A stretch of DNA of 64,000 bases from Albimonas donghaensis (GCF_900106695.1 NZ_FNMZ01000001.1:1364001-1428000), one strand, 5' to 3'; positions 1 to 9,222 are shown, counted from the stretch's first letter. Notes: generated by a model from the letters alone, not told the origin. Translations and numbers: made by a program.

Positions 1-1
1 G

Positions 2-886
2 ATCGTCACCGGCTACGCCCAGTGCCGCGAAGGCCTGATGCGCGAGTTCGACCGCGGCTATTCCGAGGTCACCTTCTCCCGGCTCGCGGCCCGGACCCGG
101 GCGCGCGAGGCCATCGTGCACAAGGAATTCCACCTGTCCTCGGCCGATCCCAAGGTCGTGGGCGCGGAGGCGGTGCGCAAGCTGGGCCTGACCAATTACG
201 ACGTGGCCGACCAGCTTTCCAATCTGGGCATGGAGGCGATCCACCCGAGCGCCGCCAAGACCCTGCGCCAGGCGGGCATTCCGCTGCGCGTGACCAACGC
301 CTTCGAGCCGAGCGACCCCGGCACGCTGATCGACGCCGAATATGGCGGCGCGACGCGGGTCGAGATGGTCACCGGCCTGCCGGTGCTGTCGCTGGAGGTG
401 TTCGAGCAGGACATGGTGGGGGTGAAGGGCTATGACGCCCGGATCCTCGAGGCGCTGACCCGTCACAAGGTGCGGATCGTGTCCAAGTCCTCGAACGCCA
501 ACACGGTGACGCATTACGTGGACGCCTCGCTGAAGCTGGTGAAGCGGGCGCAGAGCGATATCGCGGCCTCCTGCCCCTCGGCCCGGGTGCGGGCGCGCAA
601 GATGGCGCTGGTCTCGGCGATCGGCCGCAACCTGGAGGGGCTGTCGGTGGCCCGCCGGTCGCTGCAGGCGCTGGAGGCGGCGAAGGTGCCGGTGCTGGCG
701 CTGCAGGACAACGGCCGCGCCGTGGACGTGCAGCTTCTGGTCCCGGCCGAGCGTCAGGACGACGCCATCCGCGCCCTGCACCACGAGCTGATCGAGCGGG
801 CCGAGGCCGAGGGCCCCGCCGCCGACGCCCCGGCGCCCGAGGCCGGGTCCGTGGCGGCCCCCGCGACCCTGCGCAGCGTGGCCTGA
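2..886 (+). CDS. Aspartate kinase, C-terminal part (5' end outside window)
   Basis: The reading frame is open from the window edge, so the N-terminal ATP/aspartate-binding part is missing. What remains is the end of the kinase fold (about residues 1-110 of the fragment, including the NLGMEAIHPSAAKTL segment typical of aspartokinases) followed by tandem ACT regulatory domains (from about residue 120, starting near GLPVLSLEVFEQDMVGVKG). The enzyme phosphorylates L-aspartate, the first step toward lysine, threonine, methionine and ectoine. The fragment looks closer to the ectoine-cluster type of aspartokinase than to housekeeping LysC, but that is an impression from memory; upstream ectABC genes would lie outside the window. 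A perfect terminator follows, so it is the last gene of its operon. Confidence 0.85.
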   Translation: MVTGYAQCREGLMREFDRGYSEVTFSRLAARTRAREAIVHKEFHLSSADPKVVGAEAVRKLGLTNYDVADQLSNLGMEAIHPSAAKTLRQAGIPLRVTNAFEPSDPGTLIDAEYGGATRVEMVTGLPVLSLEVFEQDMVGVKGYDARILEALTRHKVRIVSKSSNANTVTHYVDASLKLVKRAQSDIAASCPSARVRARKMALVSAIGRNLEGLSVARRSLQALEAAKVPVLALQDNGRAVDVQLLVPAERQDDAIRALHHELIERAEAEGPAADAPAPEAGSVAAPATLRSVA

Positions 887-944
887 CCGGCCCCCCTGCC
901 CGTCGGCCCTACCGGCCGGTTTCGGGCCGACGCGAAGAAAATCC

Positions 945-976
945 AGCGCCGCGCGGGTGACCGCGCGGCGCTTTTT
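945..976 (+). terminator. Rho-independent terminator after the aspartate kinase gene
   Basis: A perfect 12-bp stem (AGCGCCGCGCGG / CCGCGCGGCGCT) closes a GTGA tetraloop (GNRA type) and is followed by TTTTC. It lies about 60 bases after the stop codon and points along the + strand. Confidence 0.9.
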
Positions 977-1170
977 CGTGGCGGTTCCGGCCGTGTGGCG
1001 CGACGTCAACGTCCCCGGCGCGCAGAAAAGTTCCATTGAGATACCGTTAACCGGTTGCGACGGCTGGGTTAACCTTTCCATAGTCGGAGCGCTTCCCGCC
1101 GCGGCGGGTCTGAAACCGCGCCGCCCGGGGGATGTCCGCCCCGGCCGCGCCCGGACGAAGGGGATCCCAC

Positions 1171-2598
1171 ATGGATGCCATCATCGGATTTCTCAACACG
1201 GTGTTCTGGGGATACGTCCTCATCTACGGCCTGCTCCTCGTGGGCCTGTATTTCACGATCCGGCTCGGCGCGCCCCAGATCCTGCATTTCGCCGAGATGT
1301 TCCGGGTCATCCTCGGTTCGCGCAGCTCCAACCGGGCGGACGGGATCTCGCCCTTCCAGGCGCTGACCATCTCGCTGGCCAGCCGGGTGGGGACCGGCAA
1401 CCTCGCGGGGGTCGCGGTGGCGCTCTATCTCGGGGGGGCGGGCGCGATCTTCTGGATGTGGATGGTGGCGCTGGTCGGCATGGCCACGGCCTATGCGGAA
1501 TCCACCCTCGCCCAGCTCTACAAGGTGCGCGGGCCGGAGGGCATGTATCGCGGCGGCCCGGCCTTCTACATCGCCCGCGGGCTGAAGGCGCCCTGGCTGG
1601 GGGGCGTGTTCTCGGTCTGCCTGATCATCTCCTTCGGGCTGGTGTTCAACGCGGTGCAGGCCAATTCCATCGCCGACGCCATGGAGGGCGCGTTCGGCCT
1701 GCCCAAGATCGGCACCGGGATCGTGGTGGCCGCGGTGGCGGGCGTGGTGATCTTCGGGGGCGTGCGCAAGATCGCCTCGGTGGCCGAACTGGTGGTGCCG
1801 TTCATGGCGGTGATCTACCTGGCGCTGGCGCTGCTGGTGGTGGTGATGAATATCGAGGCGGTGCCGGGGATCCTGGCGCTGATCGTCAAGTCGGCCTTCG
1901 GGTTGCAGGAAGCGGCCGGCGGCGTCGCGGGGGGCGTGGCCGCGGCGATGCTCAACGGGGTGAAGCGCGGCCTGTTCTCGAACGAGGCCGGCATGGGCTC
2001 GGCCCCCAACATCGCGGCCTGCGCGACGCCGGACCCGCATCACCCGTCGTCCCAGGGCTTCGTGCAGGCGCTGGGGGTGTTCATCGACACGCTGCTGATC
2101 TGCACGGCGACGGCGATCATGATCCTGCTGTCGGGGGTGATGGAGCCGGGGTCGGGCGTGACCGGGGCGCAGCTGACGCAGCTGGCGCTGGAGGCGCATA
2201 TCGGCGCGGCGGGATCGTGGTTCATCGCCATCGCCATCCTGTTCTTCGCCTTCACCTCGATCATCGGCAACTACTCCTACGCGGAGAACGCGATGATCTT
2301 CCTGGGCTTCGGCGGCAAGCCGGGCTTCATGGCGCTGCGGGTGGTGGCGCTGGCGATGGTGGTCTGGGGCGCCTATCAGAGCGTGGCGACGGTGTTCAAC
2401 GCGGCCGACGCCTCGATGGGGCTGATGGCGACGATCAACCTGATCGCCATCGTGGCGTTGTCGGGGACCGTGGCGAAGCTGACCCGGGACTATTTCGCGC
2501 AGCGCAAGGACGGCAGGGAGCCGACCTTCGACGCGGCCGACTATCCCGAGCTGAAGGACGAGATCGACGCGGATATCTGGTATCGCAGGGAGGGCTGA
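1171..2598 (+). CDS. Na+/alanine (AGCS family) amino-acid symporter
   Basis: 475-residue polytopic inner-membrane protein of the alanine/glycine:cation symporter family, which imports small neutral amino acids with Na+. Family hallmarks visible are the early LASRVGTGNLAGVAVAL segment and the NEAGMGSAPN signature near residue 270; about 10-11 hydrophobic helices are spread over the length, which is normal for the family. The ATG at 1171 is preferred over the in-frame ATG at 1132, because an AAGGGGA ribosome site sits about 8 bases upstream and residue 2 onward begins the conserved family N-terminus. It appears monocistronic. Confidence 0.93.
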   Translation: MDAIIGFLNTVFWGYVLIYGLLLVGLYFTIRLGAPQILHFAEMFRVILGSRSSNRADGISPFQALTISLASRVGTGNLAGVAVALYLGGAGAIFWMWMVALVGMATAYAESTLAQLYKVRGPEGMYRGGPAFYIARGLKAPWLGGVFSVCLIISFGLVFNAVQANSIADAMEGAFGLPKIGTGIVVAAVAGVVIFGGVRKIASVAELVVPFMAVIYLALALLVVVMNIEAVPGILALIVKSAFGLQEAAGGVAGGVAAAMLNGVKRGLFSNEAGMGSAPNIAACATPDPHHPSSQGFVQALGVFIDTLLICTATAIMILLSGVMEPGSGVTGAQLTQLALEAHIGAAGSWFIAIAILFFAFTSIIGNYSYAENAMIFLGFGGKPGFMALRVVALAMVVWGAYQSVATVFNAADASMGLMATINLIAIVALSGTVAKLTRDYFAQRKDGREPTFDAADYPELKDEIDADIWYRREG

Positions 2599-2862
2599 CC
2601 CCTTCCCCTCCGCGGCGCCCGGTCCGGTCGGGATCGGGCGCCGCGACCACCGGCCCGAGAGCGGCGATGCCGCGCCCGCGGCGCAGGGCGACGGGGGCTC
2701 CCGGCTCCACCGCCGAGGGCGGGAGACGGCGACGCCCGCGCCCCCGGCTCCGTGCGCCGCGGGCGGGACGGGGCGGCCGGGCGCGACCTGGACGCGGCGC
2801 CTTCGGGCGCGGGCGGGGGCGCGGCGGCACGGGCCCGCGGGCACGGGCGGGCGCGGGGGCGC

Positions 2863-3687
2863 TCAGTCCTCGCGCGTCATGCCGGCCGGGCCGCGGCGAT
2901 AGCGCAGGCTTTCGGCGGGGACGAATTCCAGCGCGCCCTCGGCGGCGAGATGCCGGGTGATCGTCACCCGGTCGCCCTCGGTCTCCACCAGGTTGAAATC
3001 GTTCTCCTGCCCGCGCAGGCGGCTCGACAGGCCGGTGCCGGCATGGGCCTGCACCGCGCCGGGCCGCAGGGCGCCGGCGCCGCCGTCCCGCCCGGGCGCG
3101 AGCGGGCCCACATGCCAGCGATGCAGATGGCCGGTCAGCACGAGGTCGACGCCGCCGGCCAGCGCCTCGGCCCCCTCGCGGGCGCCGCGCATCAGGGACT
3201 TGCCGTCGCCGCGCAACCGCTCGAACGGGTGATGGGCGGCGACCACGCGCAGCGCCGGCGGGGCGTCATCGGCCAGCGCGAAGGCGGCGCGGACCCGGGC
3301 GAGCTGGGCCGCGTCGATGCGGCCGCGCTGCCACTCGAAGCGATCCACCGTGTTGACGCCCACCACGTGGAAGCCGTCTCCCCGCCAGCTCGGCTCCAGC
3401 TCGTCCGAGACATGCGCCCGCCAGCCCCGCCATGGGCGGAACCAGCGCGACAGCGGGCGATCCAGCGGCACGTCGTGATTGCCGGGCACGCAGAGCACGG
3501 CGCCCGGCAGCCGGTCGATGAAGGCCCGGGCTTCGGCGAACTGGTGGTCGCGGGCGCGCTGGGTGAGATCCCCGGAGATCACCACGATCTCGGGCGCGAG
3601 CGCATGGGCGGCCGCGATCAGCGGCTCGACCAGTTCGGGCAGGACCTTGCCGAAATGCAGGTCGGAGAGATGCAGGAGACGAGGCAT
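2863..3687 (-). CDS. Metallophosphoesterase (CpdA/Icc-like)
   Basis: 274-residue calcineurin-like phosphoesterase. All dimetal motifs are present in order: LSDLHFGK at the N-terminus, GDLTQRA, GNHDVP, AAHHPFE and GHLHRWH. Relatives include 3',5'-cyclic-nucleotide phosphodiesterases and various phosphomonoesterases, so the substrate cannot be fixed from sequence. The ATG lies 9 bases after the stop (TAG) of the upstream diacylglycerol-kinase-family gene, so the two are one operon. This pairing with a lipid-kinase homologue suggests a role in lipid or head-group phosphate turnover, but that is inference. No signal peptide: cytoplasmic. Confidence 0.88.
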   Translation of the reverse strand: MPRLLHLSDLHFGKVLPELVEPLIAAAHALAPEIVVISGDLTQRARDHQFAEARAFIDRLPGAVLCVPGNHDVPLDRPLSRWFRPWRGWRAHVSDELEPSWRGDGFHVVGVNTVDRFEWQRGRIDAAQLARVRAAFALADDAPPALRVVAAHHPFERLRGDGKSLMRGAREGAEALAGGVDLVLTGHLHRWHVGPLAPGRDGGAGALRPGAVQAHAGTGLSSRLRGQENDFNLVETEGDRVTITRHLAAEGALEFVPAESLRYRRGPAGMTRED

Positions 3688-3696
3688 GCCCCCCGC

Positions 3697-4719
3697 CTAC
3701 CCGGCCGCCTGCGCCGAGACCAGACCGTCGCCCTCCGCCGCGCCGGCTTCGGGCGCCGCCACCCGCAGCACGTCGTCGAGTCGCCGGAAGCGGAACGGGC
3801 CGTCGAGCTTGGAGCGCTCGCCGTCGCGGGCCACGAGGCGGCGGGGGCGGCGGGTCTCCATCAGGATGTCGCGGCCATGCACAAGCTCGAAGTCCCGGCC
3901 CGGCTGCAGGCGGCCGACCGCGAGATCCACGGCGAAGCGGATCAGGCCGGCGGGCGAGGTGTCGGGGGCGAGGAACAGGGCGAATTCGCCGTCGCGCACC
4001 CGTTCGGCGGCGTCATGGAAGCCGAACTGTTCGAGCTGGAAGCCGTTATTGGCCACAAAGGCGAGCGGGGTGCGGACCCGGCGGGCCTCGCCGTCCACGG
4101 TCACGCGGGCGAGCAGCGGGTGACGGAACTGGGCGAGCGTCACCACCACCGACCAGTGCGCCGCGATGCGGGAGCGGCCGAAGCGGTTGTAGACGCCCTC
4201 GCGCGTTTCCAGGATCGAGGCGTAGGCGCCGAGGCTGGCGTTGTTGAGGAACACCCGTCCGTTGACCTCGCCCAGCGGCAGCGGCCGGTCGGAGGCCTCG
4301 GCGAGCAGGTCGATGGCGGCTTCGGGGTCCTCGGGGATGCCGAGGCTGCGGGCCACGTAGTTGAAGGTGCCGAGCGGGATCACCCCCAGCCGCGGGCGGG
4401 CGCCGGCGCGGCGGTCCTCTCCCGTGGGCCCCTCCTCTCCCGCGGGCCCCGCCTCGCCCGCGATGGCGGAGGCGACGGCGTTGATGGTGCCGTCTCCGCC
4501 GGCGGCGGCGACGGTGGGAAAGCCCTCGCGCACGGCGGCGCGGGCCTCGCGCTCGATATCGGCGCCCCGGCGCACGACCCGCAGGTCGAAGCGGCCGGGA
4601 TGGCGGTCGAAGGCGCGGCGCAGGACGTCGAGCCCGTTCGCGCCCAGCTTGCGGCCGGAACCGGCGTTGACGATGACCCGGATGTCCGGGTCGGTGCGGG
4701 TCGTGTTGACGGGGCGCAT
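3697..4719 (-). CDS. Diacylglycerol kinase / sphingosine kinase family protein (YegS-like)
   Basis: 340-residue lipid kinase of the DAGK-catalytic family. Visible are the N-terminal NAGSGRKLG phosphate loop, the GGDGTINAVASAI nucleotide-binding motif, and IPLGTFNYVARSLGI, the family's conserved GTxNDFAR-like segment (here GTFNYVAR). The protein would phosphorylate a lipid or amphipathic alcohol at the inner membrane. The start at 4719 is chosen because AAAGGAGA lies about 11 bases upstream and the 21 residues before it are Pro/Arg-rich and non-conserved. A short Gly/Pro/Glu-rich insertion (about residues 90-105, AGPAGEEGPTGEDRRAG) interrupts the domain and is repetitive in DNA (CTCTCCCGCGGG-like), probably a slippage expansion. 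Confidence 0.88.
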   Translation of the reverse strand: MRPVNTTRTDPDIRVIVNAGSGRKLGANGLDVLRRAFDRHPGRFDLRVVRRGADIEREARAAVREGFPTVAAAGGDGTINAVASAIAGEAGPAGEEGPTGEDRRAGARPRLGVIPLGTFNYVARSLGIPEDPEAAIDLLAEASDRPLPLGEVNGRVFLNNASLGAYASILETREGVYNRFGRSRIAAHWSVVVTLAQFRHPLLARVTVDGEARRVRTPLAFVANNGFQLEQFGFHDAAERVRDGEFALFLAPDTSPAGLIRFAVDLAVGRLQPGRDFELVHGRDILMETRRPRRLVARDGERSKLDGPFRFRRLDDVLRVAAPEAGAAEGDGLVSAQAAG

Positions 4720-5356
4720 GGAGCGTCGGTCTCCTTTCGGCGGGGTCGGTAGAGGACATAGGGCGCGGCGGGGCGCGATCACGGCGCGGATCGGGCGAAT
4801 TGCGGCGCCGCCGAGGAAATCGGCCGGCGACTGGCCTGCGATGGCGAGGGAGCGCCGCGACGAACCGGACGCGGGCGGAGGCGGCGCGCCCGCGGCGCGG
4901 GGCGACCGGGCGCCGGGTGGCGCCGGGGTCGGGCCGGACCAACAAGGTGGGGATCGGGGAATTGGGGATCAGGGGATTGGAGACCAGCAGATCGGCGAAT
5001 AGTGGACTGCGCGCCCCCCTGCCCTGCCCGCCCTGAGCCGCGCGCGTCCTTTGGCCGGCGCCCGCATCCGGGCGCGCCGCCTCGACCTTCGTCGGCGGCC
5101 CGCATCCGGAAACCGATCCGCACGCGCGCCCGGTTCCGCGCGCCGCGGGCGGAACGGCGCCGTCATCGGTCGGCCCGCGCGGCGCCGCCGCACGGGCCGC
5201 CGGCGCGGTCCCCGGAGAACTGGGGCCGCCCGCGCCTCGGGAGAAGGCCCGGCCGGCCGTCCCAGGGGACCCCGTCGGTCCCGGGATCGCGGAAACCGCC
5301 GCGATCGGAAACGGGTCGCGGGGGCGCCGCAGGGACGCCCCCGCAGGGTCACGGGA
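4720..5356. other. Non-coding region between two leftward genes
   Basis: About 640 bases without a convincing gene; the open frames here are Arg/Pro/Ala-rich GC shadows with no ribosome sites or family signatures. It holds the promoter and ribosome site of the kinase operon at its left end and a G-quadruplex motif at 4949-4975. No terminator with a T-run is visible for the liv operon that ends at 5357. Confidence 0.6.
4949..4975 (+). other. Putative G-quadruplex motif
   Basis: Four runs of exactly four G on the + strand with short loops of 3, 4 and 4 bases (ATC, AATT, ATCA) satisfy the classic intramolecular G4 pattern. The repeat-like 8-9 bp periodicity also makes it a candidate slippage tract. 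It lies about 230 bases upstream of the kinase-family start and about 380 bases beyond the end of the liv operon. Confidence 0.55.
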
Positions 5357-6550
5357 TCACGAGGACTCGGCGTGCACCACTTCGCCGAACCGCTCCCAGC
5401 TTTCGCCGTTGAAGCGCATCAGCTGCATGGCCTCGATCGGCGCGGAGTCGGTGGGCGAGGTGTTGAGCGTGATGCCGGGCAGCAGCAGCGGCGCCGCGAC
5501 ATCCTCCAGCGACGAGGCCGCCTTCATGATGTTCTCGCGGCTCAGGTCGTCGCCGGCCCGCTTCAGCGTCTCGACCATGGTCCAGGCCGAGGAATAGCCG
5601 AACACCGTGAAGGACGAGGTCTGGTCGCCATCCGGATACCACTTGTTCATGAACTCGCGCCAGGCCAGCAGCGCGGGATCGTCCTTCCACTGCGGGTCGT
5701 CGGCCTCCATCAGGTAGCCCGCGGAGATGAGCCCCTTGGAGGCCTCGAGCCCCGCCGGCTGCAGCACCGAACCGACCGAGATCGACACGTTGTTGAGGAA
5801 GCGCTCGGCCTCCCAGCCGATTTCCGCCGACTTCTTGATCGCCTGGGCGGCGAATTTCGGCGTGGCCACGATGAAGAACACGTTGGCGCCGGAGGCCTGC
5901 AGGTTCAGCACCTCCGAATCCACCGTCGGCTGGGCGACCTCATAGGGGGCTTCGGCGATCAGCACCTCGTCGACGCGCCCGCCCAGGCCCGACTTGAGCC
6001 CGTGCAGGTAGTCCTTGCCGTAGTCGTCGTTCTGGTAGAGCACGGCGATCTTGGGATTCTCGACATTGGCGAGGATCCACTGGGCGTAGATCGCGCCCTC
6101 GGTCGGGTAGTTGGGCTGCCAGCCGGAGGTCCAGGGGAAGTTCTCCGGATCGTTCCACTTGGACGCCCCGGTGGCCACGAACAGATGCGGCACCTTCTTC
6201 GCGTTGACGTATTTGTGGATCGCGGTGTTGGTCGGCGTGCCCAGCGTGCCGAACAGCACGTCGACTTCGTCCTGCTCCACCAGCCGGCGCACCTGCTCCA
6301 CCGTCTTGGGCGGCGAATAGGCGTCGTCGTAGCTGATGAACTCGATCTGGCGGCCGTTGACCCCGCCCTCGGCGTTGATCATCTCGAAATAGGCTTCGAC
6401 CGTGCGCCCGATCTGGCCATAGGCCGAAGCCGGGCCCGAATAGGGGTTGGTGTTGCCGATCTTGATGGCGTCCGCCGCCATCGCCGGCATCGCGGTCAGC
6501 GTCGCCGCGCCGGCGGCCGCCGCTGCCATAAGGGTTCTTCTGTTGATCAT
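5357..6550 (-). CDS. HAAT-family ABC substrate-binding protein (second of two tandem copies)
   Basis: Periplasmic binding protein of the branched-chain amino-acid (LivJ/LivK-like, Peripla_BP_6) class, 397 residues from the chosen start. A twin-arginine-containing signal peptide (INRRTLMAAAAAG, cleavage after AMAADA) precedes a mature domain beginning IKIGNTNPYSGPASAYG. Two ATGs stand 6 bases apart (6556 and 6550); GGGAGGG is correctly spaced only for 6550, so that start is used. It is about 70% identical to the protein encoded just upstream (6754-7935) and is last in the liv-type operon. Ligand unknown: the family binds branched-chain amino acids but also urea, amides and aromatic acids. Two copies imply widened or differentiated ligand range. 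Confidence 0.9.
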   Translation of the reverse strand: MINRRTLMAAAAAGAATLTAMPAMAADAIKIGNTNPYSGPASAYGQIGRTVEAYFEMINAEGGVNGRQIEFISYDDAYSPPKTVEQVRRLVEQDEVDVLFGTLGTPTNTAIHKYVNAKKVPHLFVATGASKWNDPENFPWTSGWQPNYPTEGAIYAQWILANVENPKIAVLYQNDDYGKDYLHGLKSGLGGRVDEVLIAEAPYEVAQPTVDSEVLNLQASGANVFFIVATPKFAAQAIKKSAEIGWEAERFLNNVSISVGSVLQPAGLEASKGLISAGYLMEADDPQWKDDPALLAWREFMNKWYPDGDQTSSFTVFGYSSAWTMVETLKRAGDDLSRENIMKAASSLEDVAAPLLLPGITLNTSPTDSAPIEAMQLMRFNGESWERFGEVVHAESS

Positions 6551-6632
6551 TTTCATTCCCTCCCAACCCGCGCAGGTTGATCTACGGTCGCCTTAGGGTC
6601 TGGATGCCTTACGTTCCGTAACCCGAGACGAG

Positions 6633-6670
6633 ACGGGGCCCGATCCGGCGCGGTGCGGATCGGGCCCCGT
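6633..6670 (-). terminator. Strong hairpin between the tandem substrate-binding-protein genes
   Basis: A perfect 15-bp stem (ACGGGGCCCGATCCG and its complement) with an 8-base loop and no T-run. It lies in the 200-base gap between the two paralogous genes. It may act as a processing or 3'-stabilising structure, or a partial terminator, setting expression of the last gene. Confidence 0.6.
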
Positions 6671-6704
6671 AGCTCCCTCCTGCCCGGAGGGAATTCGGTT
6701 ATGG

Positions 6705-6743
6705 GCGCGGCGCGCGGTCCCCTCCCAAGGGCCCGCGCCGCGC
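6705..6743 (-). terminator. Hairpin just after the first substrate-binding-protein gene
   Basis: A 10-bp perfect stem (GCGCGGCGCG / CGCGCCGCGC) with a 19-base loop begins about 11 bases after the stop codon of the 6754-7935 gene. There is no T-run, so it is better read as an mRNA-stability or attenuating hairpin than a full terminator. Confidence 0.5.
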
Positions 6744-6753
6744 GTCGGTCGGA

Positions 6754-7935
6754 TCAGTCGACCGTGATCACCTCGCCGAAGCGCTTCCAGCTTTCGCCGT
6801 CGAACTTCTGAAGCTGCATCGCCTCGATCGGGGCGAAGTCGTCCTCGGCGGTGTTGATGAGGATGCCGGGCAGCAGCAGCGGCGCGTCATAGTCCTTGAG
6901 CGACGCGGCGGCGGCGAGAATGCCCTCGCGGCTGAGATCGTCGCCGGCCATCTCCAGGGTGTGGACGATGGTGGCGCCGACCGAATAGCCGAACACCGTG
7001 AAGGACGAGGTCACGTCGCCTTCCGGATACCACTCGGCCATGAACTCGCGCCATTCCAGCAGCTCGGGCGAGTCGGCGAACTGGGCGTCGCCTTCCTCCA
7101 TCAGGTAGCCGGCGGAGATGATGCCCTTGGAGGCCTCGAAGCCCGCCGGCTTCAGCACGCCGCCGACCGAGAGCGAGACGTTGGTCAGGAAGCGCTGGGC
7201 CTCCCAGCCGATCTCGGCCGACTTCTTGATCGCCTGGGCGGCGAACTTGGGCGTGGCGATGATAATGAAGACGTCGGCGCCCGAGGCCTTGAGGTTGATG
7301 ACCTCGGAGTCGACGGTGGGCGCGGCGACCTCGTAGGGCGCTTCGGCGACCAGCATGTCGACCTTGTCGCCGAGGCCTTCCTTGAAGCCGTTGTAGTAGT
7401 CCTTCCCGAAGTCATCGTTCTGATACAGCATGGCGACCTTGGCGTCGGGCATGTTGTCCATGATGTACTTGGCGTAGATCTTGGCCTCGACGACGTAGGA
7501 CGGCTGCCAGCCCATCGTCATCGGGAAGTTTTCGGGGTCGTCCCACTTGGCCGCGCCGGTGGCGAGGAACAGGTGCGGCACCCGCTTGGCGTTGATGTAT
7601 TTGTGGATGGCGGTGTTGGTCGGGGTGCCGAGGGTCTGGAACAGGGCGGTCACTTCGTCCTGCTCGACCAGGCGGCGCACCTGCTCCACCATCTTGGGCG
7701 GCGAATAGCCGTCGTCATAGGAAATGAATTCGATCTGACGCCCGTTCACGCCGCCCTTGGCGTTGGTCATCTCGATATAGGCGTTGATGGTCTTGCCGAT
7801 CGTGCCATAGGCCGAGGCCGGGCCCGAATAGGGCATCACGTTGCCGATCTTGATCGGGTCTTCGGCGAGCGCCGGACCGGCGACCAGCGCCGAGGTCGCG
7901 ACGGCGGCCATGAGCGCGCTGCGTCTGGTGATCAT
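6754..7935 (-). CDS. HAAT-family ABC substrate-binding protein (first of two tandem copies)
   Basis: 393-residue periplasmic binding protein with signal peptide MITRRSALMAAVATSALVAG (cleavage after ALA) and the same Peripla_BP_6 fold as its neighbour. Long identical blocks include GGVNGRQIEFISYDD, QVRRLVEQDEV, LGTPTNTAIHKY and ATPKFAAQAIKKSAEIGWEA, so the pair arose by duplication. It lies downstream of livM in the same orientation, with AGAAGAGAC as ribosome site. It delivers the ligand to the LivH/LivM channel. The hairpins downstream are consistent with higher transcript levels for this gene than for its neighbours. Confidence 0.92.
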   Translation of the reverse strand: MITRRSALMAAVATSALVAGPALAEDPIKIGNVMPYSGPASAYGTIGKTINAYIEMTNAKGGVNGRQIEFISYDDGYSPPKMVEQVRRLVEQDEVTALFQTLGTPTNTAIHKYINAKRVPHLFLATGAAKWDDPENFPMTMGWQPSYVVEAKIYAKYIMDNMPDAKVAMLYQNDDFGKDYYNGFKEGLGDKVDMLVAEAPYEVAAPTVDSEVINLKASGADVFIIIATPKFAAQAIKKSAEIGWEAQRFLTNVSLSVGGVLKPAGFEASKGIISAGYLMEEGDAQFADSPELLEWREFMAEWYPEGDVTSSFTVFGYSVGATIVHTLEMAGDDLSREGILAAAASLKDYDAPLLLPGILINTAEDDFAPIEAMQLQKFDGESWKRFGEVITVD

Positions 7936-8189
7936 GTCTCTTCTTCTCCCTTGCCGTCCGGGGACGACTGTTTTGCAGGGGACCGTCGCCTTTTCCGGCG
8001 ATCTGCGTCCGGCGCCTCGGGGACCCTTTCCCCGTCCGGCGCGCCCGCCCCGCCCCCTTTCGCGGGGCCGGGCGGGTCTGTTGGGCGGCGTGGGCGCGGG
8101 GCCTCGCCGCCTTGAGGTTTCAGCAGGTCGTCATGGCGACGAGTCCGCCGAAAAGCTCTTCCCCATCGGGGTCGCGGCGGCCGCGGCCG

Positions 8190-9221
8190 TCAGAGCATCC
8201 GCTTGACCCGCGCCAGGCCGGAGCGGATCAGACCGCCCGCGCCCTGCGGGGCGAGGTAGATGACGGCGATCAGGAAGAAGCCGTAGAAGGCGCCCGCCAG
8301 ACCCTTGGAGATGTCCTCGGCCACGTTGGGGATGAAGACGATGAACAGCGCCCCCAGCAGCGCGCCGGGCAGCCAGCCCACGCCCCCGATGACCAGGCCC
8401 ACCAGCAGCGCCACGGAGAGCGCGAAGGTGAAGCTGTCGGGCGCGACGAACTGGATGACGATGGCGCCCAGGCAGCCGGCGACGCCGGTGAACATCGCCG
8501 AGATCCCGAAGGCCGTGGCTTTGTAGACCGCGGTGTTCACGCCCATCGAGCGCGCCGCGATCGGGTTGTCGCGGATCGCCATCAGCGCCCGCCCCGTCCG
8601 CGAACCCACGATGTTGCGGGCCAGCCAGTAGAGGAACAGTCCGATGACCAGCGTGAAGAAATAGAGCCACTGGTCGGGGTTGAGCACCGCGTCGAGCCCG
8701 AAGGGCGCGTCCGGCTTGATGATGACGATGCCCTGCACGCCGCCCGTCCAGTGCTCGAACGGGGAAAGCTTGAGCAGCTGCGGCGTCGCCACCGCCAGCG
8801 CGAAGGTGGCGAGCGCGAGATAGACGCCCTCCAGCCGCAGCGCCGGCAGGCCGAACAGGAACCCCGCCACGAAGCACAGCACGCCCGCGATGGGGATGGT
8901 CCAGCCATAGGGGACGCCCTGCATCTCCATCAGGATGGCGGCGGTGTAGGCCCCCACCGCATAGAAGGCGCCGTGACCCAGCGAGAACTGGCCGTTGATG
9001 CCGGTCAGCAGGTTCAGCCCGAGGATGGCGATGGCGTAGACCATCACCTGGGTCATCTGGAAGATGAAGAAGTTCTTCGAGGCGAAGGGCAGGATCACCG
9101 CCCCGATCACCAGCACCGCCAGCACGATGGTCCCGAGCGAGCTGCCCGACTTCTTGGCGCTTGCAGCGGCGGCCCGCGGGATCGCGGGGCCGCCGGTCAT
9201 GTTTTCTTCCGAGGTCGCCAT
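8190..9221 (-). CDS. livM: Branched-chain amino-acid-type ABC permease LivM
   Basis: 343-residue inner-membrane permease of the BPD_transp_2 family. About ten hydrophobic helices are visible, with the family signature segment LTGINGQFSLGHGAFYAVGAYT near residues 70-95. The ATG follows the livH stop after one base, so translation is coupled. The approximately 40-residue cytoplasmic N-terminus (MATSEENMTGGPAIPRAAAA) is longer than in E. coli and precedes the first helix. Pairs with LivH to form the channel. Confidence 0.93.
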   Translation of the reverse strand: MATSEENMTGGPAIPRAAAASAKKSGSSLGTIVLAVLVIGAVILPFASKNFFIFQMTQVMVYAIAILGLNLLTGINGQFSLGHGAFYAVGAYTAAILMEMQGVPYGWTIPIAGVLCFVAGFLFGLPALRLEGVYLALATFALAVATPQLLKLSPFEHWTGGVQGIVIIKPDAPFGLDAVLNPDQWLYFFTLVIGLFLYWLARNIVGSRTGRALMAIRDNPIAARSMGVNTAVYKATAFGISAMFTGVAGCLGAIVIQFVAPDSFTFALSVALLVGLVIGGVGWLPGALLGALFIVFIPNVAEDISKGLAGAFYGFFLIAVIYLAPQGAGGLIRSGLARVKRML

Positions 9222-9222
9222 G

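Noticed and set aside
1045-1077. Paired TTAAC motifs suggesting a CtrA site upstream of the alanine symporter gene
   Set aside because: The spacing between TTAA elements is much longer than the 7 bases required for CtrA.
1132-1170. 13-residue N-terminal extension of the alanine symporter
   Set aside because: The ribosome site and family start support ATG 1171.
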